Source: Pieris napi
Lineage: Eukaryota > Arthropoda > Insecta > Lepidoptera > Pieridae
Direction: 5' to 3'
Assembly: GCF_905475465.1 (NCBI RefSeq)
Contig: NC_062235.1
Location: forward strand, 258,001-322,000
DNA length: 64,000 nucleotides
A model generated the notes under the pieces. The model did no database searches. It was not told where the DNA came from and saw only the letters and a list, made by a program, of their open reading frames with translations. Positions 1 to 11,200 of this stretch are shown here, piece by piece; position 1 is the first letter of the stretch, and each line of letters opens with the position of its first letter. A program made the translations under genes and the position numbers.

Positions 1-1829
1 CGCAGGATATTGTTTCAAAGTTTGATTATTTTTAAAGTCGAATAGCCAGTTACACAAATTCTCATTTCATTGACAGAATCGACTTTCATAAATAATAATA
101 ATTGAAATAACATTTTGTGAAAAAACTTATTTATGGATATTACAGCCTAAGGTATAAATTTTCTTTTCCAAGACGATTATAAAGTCTCGGATACATATAC
201 ATCATATTTCAGGTAAAAGCTCTTTAATAAATTGCTTCTCTATCTGTTATTTAAATTAAAACGTGAAATAATCAGTATTAATGAGAAACATGAAGGTTTT
301 TGTCTTTATTCATTTGCTTAATTGATTTTCTCAAACTACATAAAACTACTAAATATGTTTTTGTATTGAATTCCTGTTCACAATCATATCAGCGGATTTT
401 TTTGAAATAATCTTAAGACTTGATAATGGTGTTACACCAGTATCGTTAACATTGTTTTGAAAGAAAATCGCCATTATGTAGAATATTGAAGATCATCAAT
501 ATATCTCTCTGCGAAAACTATAATTTAGTAATAAAACTAAGTGGAATTTCAAATAAAGCATGTAAAATTTACCTTGAAGTAAAAACCTTTGTTCTTATAA
601 ATAAATGTATTTCTTTATATTTTATTGCATTAAATCTTATATGCTATAGTATTTGTTTCATTACTCTACTTATCATTTAGGGGCCATCCATAAAGTACGT
701 CACACGTTAATGGAGGGTATCACCGAAGCGCGACATCGTGTGACAAGGGGCATGGGGGGAGTCAATACTTTTGTGACGTCACATGTTAAAATTTAAAATA
801 CTAAAACGCAAAGTTTGGATGTGAATTAAAAATTTACGAACTTGATCTATATTTATTAATAATTTAGCATTCTCGCTATGCGATAATCTCTCATGCAACG
901 TCATTTGACTTCTAGAGCGGCGTTGTAATGCAAGTGAGACACTCAAATTCACGAGAATTTTGAATGGTAAGGACTTAAATAGGTTTAAGTCGTCGGCGAG
1001 TGCTCGCTCGCTTTTCTATCGTTCCGCACGTCGGTTGTTTGCGAGACCTTCGACAAGTGCTACCTCATGAAGAGAATGATGTCGACACTAAGGATGTTCC
1101 TGACGTTCAAATTCAGAACGAAAATGAAGTGCCTGATATAAAAGAGTGGATCCAAAGTTCATGGACACTCGATAATTAAGTTTTTTATCTTTAATTAATA
1201 TAATTAATCCTTTATTATTTTCTAACTAGTCGTTTGTTTTTTCTGTTTTATGAAATGTTGGACTTTATGTTGATTTTATTAGATTATTATTTAATAAAAA
1301 TAAGTAAAAAATGAAAATAGCTGTTTTCTCTCGATTATTTTTAAATACATACATAAATTTAAAAAATGTGTGACGTCACATCAGGAGGGGGGTTATAAAA
1401 ATGTGACAAGGACGGGGGGAGGGGTTCAAAAGTCATAAAATTCGTGTGACGTACTTTATGGATGGCCCCTTATGTCATAAATTATGATCATGATTTTTAG
1501 TCAAATGAACTTGATTTAGCATCTTTGCATTAAGTAATGGCTAGAAAGCATATAAAAAGCTGCTAAATTTCCATTTAATTAAAAATCAAATGATATTTTG
1601 GAAGATCCCACTTGAAATTGCCTTAAGATTCAGTCTTACACTCATATACCATAGATTTATTTGAATTTAAATACTATCATTCAAATGTTTACAGATTACC
1701 CTGTCTATGTCATAATCATCATAGTAATCACTATGATGCGATGTATACTACACAATATAACTTAAGTATATTTTAATCAGAACCTCATTGTTAGCTAAGT
1801 ATTTTTCATTGTCTTTAATCTGATTTCAG
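1..1829 (+). other. probable last intron of an upstream gene
   Basis: No conserved coding sequence is visible here apart from a transposon. The stretch is AT-rich and runs into a pyrimidine-rich acceptor (ending tttcag at 1829) in front of a short open exon, so I read it as the last intron of a + strand gene that begins left of the window. A 64-codon ORF near 486-680 has intron-like composition and no recognisable motif. Confidence 0.35.
680..1469. mobile_element. non-autonomous PIF/Harbinger-like MITE, 790 bp
   Basis: The ends are a perfect 27-bp terminal inverted repeat (680-706 and 1443-1469) starting GGGGCCATCCATAAAGTACG. Both sides are flanked by the trinucleotide TTA (677-679 and 1470-1472), the target duplication expected of PIF/Harbinger elements. 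G-rich motifs (gacaagg then gggggag) recur just inside both ends. Internally a frame from about 1051 to the stop at 1179 reads as an acidic tail ending SWTLDN; it could be the relic of an element-encoded protein but is too short to assign. The perfect inverted repeats suggest fairly recent insertion. Confidence 0.85.
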
Positions 1830-1881
1830 ACGGGAGGTGAAGAGCTTTAAGACAGAAGACAGGCTTGGTGAAGATATATAG
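1830..1881 (+). CDS. terminal coding exon of an unidentified upstream gene (partial)
   Basis: An acceptor (ctgatttcag) is followed by an open frame that enters in phase 1, encodes REVKSFKTEDRLGEDI and stops at TAG 1879-1881. The other two frames stop within a few codons. Polyadenylation signals follow at 2282 and 2414, which suits a last exon. I do not recognise the protein from 16 residues. The call rests on splice signal, single open frame and downstream AATAAA; an RNA read across the acceptor would decide it. Confidence 0.4.
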
Positions 1882-2440
1882 TGTGATATTATTAATTTAC
1901 ACCCTATTTTTTATATCAAAATAATTCTATGCAATGGATTTTAATCTGTTTATATCTGAAACAATAATTAGGGTGTAAATGTAGAGTAACAATGTTTATG
2001 ATGTAAGGGAGATATTTAGGCCTTTTCTTTAATTTTGTGTATGGTCATAGGCACCCTTCTGTATGTCCTGCCTTTTATATTTAGCAGTTTTTAATATTGT
2101 AGTAATAGTGTTTTTGTTGATTTTTCTTTGTTTTTTTTTATATTTATAGAAATGTGCACAACAGCATATAACAATGAAGAACCCAATAAGCAATTCATTG
2201 GCTGTTTTACCCAAATTTACCAAGATTAACAATTCTATTATGTATATGTTTTAGATTATGATTGAACAATTAAGCTACTGTAATAAAATGCATTTATTTT
2301 TTTATACTTACCTTACAATGAAACTTGCAATCAACAGTTTCTATTTTCTCTCAAATGTATATATGTAAACATTTTTTTGACATAAATTCTTATACTGAAT
2401 TGTATGAGAATACAATAAAAATATTAATGGTTTTGAACTT
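1882..2440 (+). other. candidate 3' UTR with AATAAA signals
   Basis: A T-rich tract follows the candidate terminal exon, with AATAAA at 2282-2287 and 2414-2419. No coding signal is visible on either strand. The assignment depends on the exon call at 1830. Confidence 0.3.
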
Positions 2441-3851
2441 TTATCACTACTTTAAGCGTGAAGTTTTAACTATATATTTGTTATGATTTTTTATATGATT
2501 ATATTTCGGTAATAAATGGGAATAACATGTGTTTATTTATTTAATAAGAGCTAAACAGTCAATTCAATACTGTGAGCTGTGTGGAGCTCACAGATGTCCT
2601 TAGTCCTTACGTAAAAAAGAAAAAATACCCAAGACAGTATCACTTGATTTAGCAACACAAATATGGGTAACCCTTGTGTACCAAAGCATAGGCATTTTAA
2701 TCGGGCGACGTAATTCTGAATCCAACCCGAGTCACATAACAAGTTGAATTTAAATTAACCATTTGCTGACACGAGTCTTGATCTCGACTCGACTTAGGTA
2801 GGTAGTAGGTACTTACTGTACAGATATGATTGACGATTAATGTTCTAATTAGATTAAAATTGTATTTTTCAGCATTGCAAATTATTACAACAACATTAAA
2901 ATTCATATTTTTAATGTTGTCTGATTTATATATATATTATGTATGGAGCCCTAAGAGTAAAATATATCAGATGGTTGAAATTTGTCTTTAAAGCCGAAGA
3001 CGCGTGAGTAATTTTCTCTTTAGGTACTGATACATGTTCGGGATACCTATATTCGTATTTCGTAGATATATGTTAATAATTTCATTCCATCAGTATTAGA
3101 AATATCATTACAGAAATTAAGTATACATACATAATTGCCAAATGTCAACTGTTTTTTTTTAAATATTATGGCAATATAGACCACAAGCCCATGAACAAAA
3201 AATACCTGTGAAATGACCCAACCTGAATTACGCTTAGAAGGCTGTTACTACATATATCTGAAAATGGCTCTGAGCACTATGCAAGGGCGGATCCAGCTTT
3301 GGCGCCAGGAGGGGGTCACATAGTCGTGGTCAAGTCAAGAACTTATAATTAAATTTTGATTAAATTATAAGTACAAGAAAGTACCCCAAGTATGTTCCGC
3401 GATTTTTTGTTTATTTCTTAGCCAGAACCTATGGAAACTTCTTTTTGAATTTTTAAATTGAAGTCGAATGTTTGGACAAATCCAGCTAAAAACTAAACTT
3501 CTAACTTTAAAACCTTTTTTGAGTAGCTTTAACTAATTGTAGGAAGCTGAGATTTTTTTTATTAAACCAACATTTAAGACAATCATTTAACAGAAAAAAA
3601 ACTGCAAAATACCTACAACAAAAAAAGATATGAAGTTTTGAAACCTCGCTGGCAGAAAACATTCAAAAAACACAAAAAAATGTATAACTCGAAAACTACA
3701 AAAAATGGCGGAACATACATGGGGTATTTTCGTATGCCCCTAGGTGTGAGGAATCTAAAAAAAATTTATTGACGTCACTAGTTGGACCACTCTGTATACA
3801 CGTACATATTACCATCTTCTCTTGAAGACATCCAGAGAAACACTATCACGT

Positions 3852-3935
3852 ATTTTTTTAAGTGGAATCTCGCTGTTGGCCTCTAAGGCCTTTACAGCTC
3901 AGCTCGGGCTGTTTTGGCGAGCTTAGCTCGGCCTG
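3852..3935 (-). mobile_element. LINE 3' UTR fragment (same family as 45230-45813)
   Basis: About 85 bp closely match 45240-45320: both carry a T-run followed by the tract ctttacagctcagctcgggc. At 45 kb that tract is the 3' UTR of a minus-strand Jockey-like element, so this is a 5'-truncated copy in the same orientation, inside the hAT-like composite. Confidence 0.65.
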
Positions 3936-4043
3936 ACGCTTAGCTCCGCCTGACTATCAGGTACGGAATGAGGCAGCCTATTATTATATATTATTATATA
4001 TCACATAACCGTGGTGAATGTTTTGTCATAACAGCTAGAGGTA

Positions 4044-4256
4044 TTACGCTAAACTCCGCAAAAGTGAAGAGATGGTACGACAAGGGATTCCGTCAAACAA
4101 AATAGAAACAGACAAAATATTTTTATTAATTTTCCCGAAACGCGTTATTACGTTATTTACGTCAACGGGTACGTTTGTATGAACGTGGAGAAGTGCCAGT
4201 ACGATTAGGCGATCTTCAACCATTGAAGATCTTAGCCACGATTTAATTCTGCGCAA
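4044..4256 (-). pseudogene. hAT transposase C-terminal fragment
   Basis: A 70-codon minus-strand frame contains IKSWLRSSMVEDRLIVLALL, followed by a stretch ending in VITRFGKINKNIL. This is the pattern of the hAT C-terminal dimerisation region (K-x-WLRS-x-M-x-EDRL-x-x-LALL). Upstream catalytic regions are not readable, so it is a dead remnant. It lies between inverted ends with hAT-like sequence, which supports the family call. Confidence 0.6.
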
Positions 4257-5761
4257 CGTAGAGAAAGACCTGTCTGCCTTCGCTTCGCTGACAGGGTAGT
4301 GAATCCAATTTTCCTATATTAGGATACATATTGATGTCACAATTTAAAATAATACTATGTTATAGGTATGTTATCTAAAGCTGGCGGCTTCAACACATTT
4401 ACACTTTGTGCTCGTGTAGTATCTGTGAATAAGCGCGAGACGTGATGTCAAACTAAAATGTTGATCTTTACTGTACATGTTGATCTTTTTTTTAAACATT
4501 ACCAGGGCAATCTCGTAAAATGGTGCACAATGTTTTTAATTATTTTAAGCATCTTAATAAAAACAGTTTAATGAAAAAATGTTATATTTAATTTGACATC
4601 AGATGCGACTGGGGTTTCTAAGAGGAGTATTGAAAGAATAGTTAGTGAAGTAAAAGTGAAGTGTGTTGAGCTAGATGGAGCTTATGTCGAAAAATGAAAA
4701 ATTATTTACACAAACTACTCTTTTACGTTCTTGGTCGGGCTTACAACAATCCACCATCGTATCACGTATGCACATAATATTTATATGTATATGACACATT
4801 TTTATTTATTTACAACCCACCCAACCTTACTAAAACCAGGGTAGACTAAAATATATAGCTTGGCAAAAAAGTCATATTTTTAAACATACTGTATAGTGAA
4901 ATTGCATTAGTGTGAGTACTGTGAACGCGCCAGCTTTCGATAACCGACCTATATGATATGTTGAAGTTTAGTCATTCCGATTGAGGTAAGGTCTAGCTAG
5001 ACGTTTCATAGTCGACAAGCGTGCGCAAGTGTGGCGCGGAAAATTCATTTTTCGATGCGTTCGTTCCCAAACGTTTGCCATCATACAAAGTTACTATATT
5101 ATATTAAATTAATTAAATATTGAAGGTATGTAGTTACATATAATCTGTATGGTGACAAATTTATATATAAAATCATTATGTTCAATTAGTGGTCCAGCTA
5201 AGTCCTGCTCAGGGGGGGTCATGACCCCCATGACCCCCCCCCTGGATCCGCCGTTGCGTTGTACATTATAGCCGTTCATTATAAATGGTAACAAATAAAA
5301 ATATTATTATAAAAAATATATGAAATTTTCGAAATTTAGATGACTTTTCAAATGCTTCTAGAGTAATATGGGGAGTAATATTTTCAAAGATTATTGTTAT
5401 TTTATATGTAACAAATATAAATAAACAAAAAAAACCAGATGCCATACATTTTACTCCAGATTATTCTTTACAGCTGATAAAAACTTCCGACGACGTTTGA
5501 GGTGTCCCTTAAGGTCATTAATAACTGTACATATCTGAGTATACTACCATAAGGCTGTAAGTAAAGTATATACAGCCTTATCGTACCAGCAGAGAGAGGT
5601 AAAGGAAAAATATTTTTAACAAAAATAAAAATATAATACAGGGCGTCCCAAAGTTATGAGACATGAAGGGAAAGTACCTTAAATATCGCAGATAGGGTAT
5701 TTTACTAAAAGAAGACTTTATGTTATTTTTAAAAGTTAGTAATTCTGCATTCAAAGATTTT

Positions 5762-6100
5762 TTAAAAACTACTTGCCTCGTCTGGAAATCGAGCCGGCTT
5801 AAATTAAAAAAAAAACACCCCTACTTTTATGATGCCAATCGAAAGAATGGCCAAAACCTAATAACTTTTCTAAAGTAACAGACTCGTAACGGATTTTTTT
5901 AGGCCGAATACGATAGATAATGTTTTTAATTTGATTAAAAAGATATATTCACGCTGTTCCTTTCTTTTAAAATACTATGTTACTTAAGAAGAGTTATTAG
6001 TTTTTGGCCATTCTTTCGATTGGCATCATAAAAGTAGGGGTGTTTTTTTTACATTTAAGTCGGTTCGATTCCCAGACGAGGCAAGTAATTTTTAAATAAT
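5762..6100. repeat. foldback repeat, arms about 115 bp, with tRNA-like box
   Basis: Arm 5762-5880 and arm 5978-6100 are imperfect inverted copies. Both contain the core atgccaatcgaaagaatggc or its complement, an A- or T-run, and GGTTCGATTCCCAGACGAGG or a diverged complement. The last resembles a tRNA B box, so the unit may be an inverted duplication of a tRNA-derived SINE. The spacer is about 100 bp. A transcript here would form a long hairpin. Confidence 0.7.
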
Positions 6101-6540
6101 TTACTTTATTATTATTTTATTTTTATGTTTATTACTGCTGTACTTACAAAAACATCTCAAAACCTATAGTTGCTAGAAAAAGTAGCTAAAAAGTTTAGCT
6201 ACAAGTTTAAAAAACTAACTGTCTGACGTCAAAAAATTGCTATATCTAGCTATAAAGTAGCTATAAAAGTTGGCAATATTCGACAAGAATTTTGTTATTG
6301 TCAAAAGATGTCAACTACTAACTGTCAAGATGATAAAAATCGTGAAATAGATTCTGTTTACATTTTTATACCTGGCAAGGAAATAATGTATAACTTAAAA
6401 TTACATGTAGAAATTTATTTCCAAGTCCTTTTTAGAAATAAACTAGAAGTCAATTTACAAATTATCATTTTTTAATAAATATCGTTGAATATTATACTTT
6501 TAGTAATTTTAGTTTTACCTTCCACGGCATCAGACAGTGC

Positions 6541-6854
6541 CAATTTTTCAAAGTGGTAACACTGTCATATAAATGAAACGAAAGTGCTTGTGATGAGTTA
6601 AAGTGTCGATAGGTCAATTTTCTACAGAAATTAGCCAGAATCTTCAGGTATCTACAAAATATACTAAATAATTACCCTCGCATGTGAGGGTACTATGTGG
6701 TGGTGCTGTTCTTCTTCCGCTAGTTCAGGTGCTTATTCACATTTGAGGGCTTGTCTGACTACTCCCTTCCCATATTCCTATACGGCGGCCATATTTATAA
6801 GTCATGAAAGGCGTTGACGCTCATCGTAATAATTTGCGTTTTATTCTTTTTCAG
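6541..6854 (+). promoter_or_regulatory. Rho1 promoter side, 5' UTR exon and 5' UTR intron
   Basis: A consensus donor (cttcag|gtatct) ends a likely non-coding exon at 6647, and an acceptor (ctttttcag) closes the intron at 6854, five bases before the Rho1 ATG. The transcription start is not visible; I see no clear TATA box. The model is inferred from splice consensus alone. Confidence 0.45.
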
Positions 6855-6859
6855 GACCG

Positions 6860-7438
6860 ATGGCTGCGATACGTAAAAAATTAGTGATTGTGGGTGACGG
6901 AGCTTGCGGTAAAACATGCCTGTTGATCGTATTTAGTAAAGATCAGTTTCCGGAAGTGTATGTGCCGACAGTATTCGAAAACTACGTTGCCGATATTGAA
7001 GTAGACGGAAAGCAAGTAGAGCTCGCTTTATGGGATACAGCCGGCCAAGAGGATTACGATCGGCTGCGGCCACTCTCATATCCGGATACTGATGTGATCC
7101 TGATGTGCTTCTCAGTGGACTCGCCAGACTCGCTTGAGAACATCCCTGAGAAGTGGACGCCAGAAGTTAAGCATTTCTGCCCCAATGTGCCTATCATCCT
7201 GGTTGGCAATAAGAAAGACCTGCGTAATGACCCGGCCACAATCAATGAGCTGCGTAAGATGAAGCAGGAGCCGGTCAAACCTCAGGAAGGTCGTGCGATG
7301 GCTGAAAAGATCAACGCTTTCGCGTATCTTGAGTGTTCCGCTAAGAGCAAGGAGGGTGTTCGCGAGGTGTTTGAAACAGCAACCCGTGCTGCATTACAAG
7401 TCAAGAAGAAGAAGAAGACGAGGTGTTCTCTGCTGTAA
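6860..7438 (+). CDS. Rho1: Rho1 small GTPase (RhoA orthologue)
   Basis: This 192-residue Rho-family GTPase switches between GTP and GDP to drive actomyosin contraction, stress-fibre and cytokinesis signalling at the plasma membrane. P-loop GDGACGKT is at 12-19, switch I PTVFENY with Thr37 and Tyr42, DTAGQE with Gln63, NKKD at 117-120 and the SAK motif near 160. A Lys-rich stretch and the C-terminal CaaX box CSLL (leucine end, predicting geranylgeranylation) close the protein. Length and numbering match RhoA through most of the G domain. The start follows the acceptor at 6854. The whole CDS is one exon, which is unusual enough to raise the question of a retrocopy, although a 5' UTR intron seems present. 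The 3' UTR reaches an AATAAA at 7856. Confidence 0.97.
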   Translation: MAAIRKKLVIVGDGACGKTCLLIVFSKDQFPEVYVPTVFENYVADIEVDGKQVELALWDTAGQEDYDRLRPLSYPDTDVILMCFSVDSPDSLENIPEKWTPEVKHFCPNVPIILVGNKKDLRNDPATINELRKMKQEPVKPQEGRAMAEKINAFAYLECSAKSKEGVREVFETATRAALQVKKKKKTRCSLL

Positions 7439-8294
7439 TTGTGCTGTTGTCGCAAGAACTCTGATTATGAATTGTTCGCATACTGCCTGAAACTTAAGTT
7501 TGAAATGACTCGAACTCTGCAGCAGTCGCGGCGTCGGCCACACAGTGCTTCCTCGATACTGACCCGACGATGTCGCGCCGCGCATAGCACGCACACCCAC
7601 TCAGTATTCGTGTGGCTATATTTTCACAATCGGTACTTGTATATTTTATAATAATCTATAAATAAGCGTAATAATTGCCTTAACAGAGTAGTCGAGGGGC
7701 GAGGCGGGCCCTCTTTGGGCTCACTACAAATTTGTGCTATACTATCATGTTATATAATCAAGTAGCATTTCTTTAACTAATAGATTTTATTCCTCGACCG
7801 GTGTCGTCTCAGCGAGACTTATTGTTTAGTTTGGTATTTTGTATTTTAATTTTTCAATAAAATAGTGTATAAATTATGTAGGATGTTTATTTGACAGAGG
7901 AGCGCTAGCCCCATTCTGACAGGTTTGTTGCAAGACAGCACTTAATATAAATTTTATTGAATACTGATTTCCGGCAGTTTATTGTAATCTATTGTTTGTG
8001 TGGAATATTAACTTGAGTATGATCTTGCATGCTATTATTTATTAGTTTTAAACCCCTACATTTTAACTAATCTTTTCTAGACTTTTTGACTTTTATAAAA
8101 TTTAATACAGCATTTATAAATCAAAGGTTTAGGATGGGGAAATATTTAAGTTAAAATTCAATTTGTCTATGTTATGTTTTATTAGTATTGTAAGTACAAA
8201 ATTATCTTTGAAATATACATTAACTTCCTTTTATGATTTAAGATGTTTTGGAACTATTCCAATTACAAATTTACTAATGAACCATGCTTTCAAT
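7439..8294. other. convergent 3' UTRs of Rho1 (+) and NOL9 (-)
   Basis: Rho1 has a polyadenylation signal AATAAA at 7856-7861. On the other strand the NOL9 transcript meets AATAAA complements at 8178-8183 and 8038-8043. No other gene is visible; the short frames here are UTR shadows. Confidence 0.6.
7856..7861 (+). terminator. Rho1 polyadenylation signal
   Basis: A canonical AATAAA about 420 bp downstream of the Rho1 stop, in T-rich sequence. Confidence 0.6.
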
Positions 8295-11200
8295 TTAGGA
8301 ATCCCTTGTCATTTTTAGGAGCTGCAATGGGTTGAATCGCCTTTTTGGAACTGCCATTAGCTTTGTCTGTTGATGTTGAGCTGAGGTTCTGTATGGTACT
8401 TTTGTCCCTTCGGAAAGATATACTTCCTGTCCTCTGAGCTCTGGTACCCAGTCAGCATACACCAATGTATTAACTAACCTCAGCTCATCACCAGACAAAG
8501 GTGTTAAAACATATATAACCTCATATTGCCAGTCTATTCCCCGTATAAGACCTGCAAACATACATAGAAGAATAAAGAATTGTATTGCAAACAGTGCACT
8601 ATCAGATAATCAAGTTGTATATTATAGCACTTATATTGATAACACAAATATGATATTAATGATGTACTTTGTTCAAGTTACATCATCGTTGAGTCATTTC
8701 AGTGTTACTTGAAGAAAGAGCTAAAATTATAATAGTTTATGTAAATGTTCTTGTCTTAAACTAACTTAAGTTCTGAGACAGTAAACAAACTTTGTTAAGG
8801 TTAATATTTTCTTGATATATAGTAATAAACTTAATTATATTCTTTTTACTCATTTATCATTTCAAAATTTAGATTGATCTTTTATTTTTCAAATGAACAT
8901 GGCCAACAAAATATATACTCAATTAATACAAATTTAGGTTTATGAGTTATAAAGAGTGATAATAATGTCGTTACCGTGTCCGTGGCACAGCAGCGGTTTA
9001 TCATCCAATGTAAACACCCTTGCGTTGTGGCATTCTGACGTTTGTTGACATAACGCTACCACTTTGCCATTGATCACTTTTGTAATACAATCGTTTTTCA
9101 ACCTCACGTTTACAGCGACAGTCAAATCTTTTAAGCTTACCCTATAACAAGAATGGAATATTTAAAAAAATTACTGAAAAATTAAAAAAAGATGCGAATT
9201 AGTTATTTTGTTGTACAGTTGCTACACTTAAGTCCCAGGAGCTGCTTAGATAATGTTTACTACATAGTAATTTTAATTATTAAAATGGTGGTCAATTATA
9301 ACATTAAAATCCTTATAGTTAGGCAGGGTAAGTTGGGTCAACATAGCTTCTTCAGTGCAGGCTAAAATTTCACTTGTCTTTAAACTAGCCTTTCTGCTCT
9401 ATTATCTGAATTTAAATTTATAAATATTTCTAATTGAATATTACATTTTTTTTAAACCTGAAGGTAAGTGTAGATAGTACGTGTTTGTGACGTGACATCA
9501 TTGTATCTCGATGCGTCATGAATTATAAAACATGAGAAACGAACTTCAATACGAACTAGTTTTTACTTTAGTCTGATCAAGTATGAATTAGACTAAATTA
9601 GAAGTTGTAGTATAAACATAATTATATACATATATTTTTGTAGCTGGCCTGCTGTCAGTTTCAACATACAATATACATAGACGGAAGTCATACATAGCCC
9701 TGAGTCACTATGAATTTTACCCTGAATGTTAGGAAGACACTCTTTATCAAGGTCTCATTGTAGCGGCATCTACAATCTTCGGCTACCAATCGGTACGATG
9801 ACGTCATATCCTGAATCGCGCTAACAAAATTATTCCGAACGTATTAACAACCTTATATTCAACTTCTCGACCCTAGCCACTGGGTCGTCGGGTCAGGGCG
9901 GGTTAGTTGTTCGACTGGTCGAACTTGTCCTCCCTTATCCTCCCTTTAAGTTAAATGAAGACCAGCACCACATTCCCAATTCGACCCGTTTTTTTAATGA
10001 TAATTTAAGTAATTAAGAGATAGGTAGTTCGCACGTGAATAAAAAAAACTAAATTGAAGTCTTTTAATGTCGTTGCTCTTATGAAAGTGTTATTTTTAAA
10101 TTTCTAACCCGTACACATCATAATAACGCGTGTGGTAGGTGTATGACCATTATTGCAGACTTATTTTTAACTATGATATTACCTAAGATATTCATCGATA
10201 TTTATATAATTAATAATATACAATATTTTTTTTGTAATGTATAGGGTTAACTGCAGGGCCATCTTATACTAGGCTGGGGCCATTGGGCACACAAGAATTT
10301 GGGGCCCTTTTGGAAAGTAAAAAAGCTAATTATAATTTAAAAAAATTACTAAGTATGACCATTTATAGGTCATCAAATACAGTTGATATATTATGTCATT
10401 AATTATATTAGAATGCTGCTGGTTTTTTGGTTAAGATTACGATAACGGTTTCTTTCGAGATTTATGTTGAGTCTTCTATTATATCCTTATTAATTAGTAC
10501 AGTAGGAATAGGCGCAGTTATCGATATAATGGCGTAGTATTTGCCTTGTAAATACCTTGTTAAGATTATTGATTTGTGAAAAAAGTGTAATGTGCCCGAC
10601 AAAAATGTTTTGAGAATAAATGTGGTCCTTCGGGGCCCCCTGAGAATGGGGGCCCTGGGCACGGGCCCCGTGTGTCTTTATGGTGAAGACGGTATTGATT
10701 AACTGTAAGTAATTAGGTTTGAGAAGTAAATAACATGTTTAAAACACGTTCCCATTGTTGCCTAATGCCTATTTATAGAACGTAATTGATTAAAAATTAG
10801 GACTGAAAAAGTTATCGTGACTCGATAAAAAGGACAGACACACTATCGCGGATGTTTTTTTTGCAACTTTTTAAGACATGTTTTTTGCGGATGCAATGGA
10901 AGCTCTCTATTAGATTTTTTGCAGATTTTCTGTCATTGATGCTCCGGTCCTATTGGTAGTGTAGTAGTCAAGTGGCTGTCCTTCATAGCCTACTCTTCCT
11001 CGTAAATGGACTCTTCAAAACGAAGATAATTTTTGAATTCGATAATATAGATTTTGTATTTACCATCTCTTTAGTTTTATAATTATTTTTCGGAAATCTA
11101 ATGTCGATAAAACAAAAGAGTAGCTGACAAGAATTTGTATTTATGATTTTCAAAATGCTCCAAAAATAACCTCGTCAAAAATTCCATTTTCATAAACTAC

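Larger units (their letters stand above)
3281..5257. mobile_element. decayed hAT-like composite element
   Basis: The left boundary GCAAGGGCGGATCCAG (3281-3296) and the right boundary at 5242-5257 are imperfect inverted repeats of each other. They match the GGCGGATCCAG ends common on arthropod hAT elements. An eroded hAT transposase tail lies inside (4044-4256, minus strand), and a LINE fragment is nested at 3852-3935. I see no convincing 8-bp target duplication, so the two ends may come from different copies or a rearranged one. Confidence 0.5.
2441..6540. other. gene-poor, repeat-rich spacer upstream of Rho1
   Basis: No conserved gene was found on either strand. The stretch holds the hAT-like composite (3281-5257), a LINE tail (3852-3935), a foldback repeat (5762-6100), and a pair of inverted arms of about 30 bp at roughly 3370-3400 and 3703-3735 sharing a tatgttccgc core. 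The remainder is AT-rich with nothing I can name. Confidence 0.6.

Noticed and set aside
486..680. 64-codon + ORF near the left edge
   Set aside because: AT-rich, Ile/Leu/Cys-heavy composition typical of translated intron; it ends at a MITE boundary.
6060..6085. tRNA-like B box
   Set aside because: No cloverleaf or A box at proper spacing; it is part of a foldback repeat.
7293..7651. Short ORFs in other frames of Rho1 and its 3' UTR
   Set aside because: Explained by the Rho1 frame; no independent motif.
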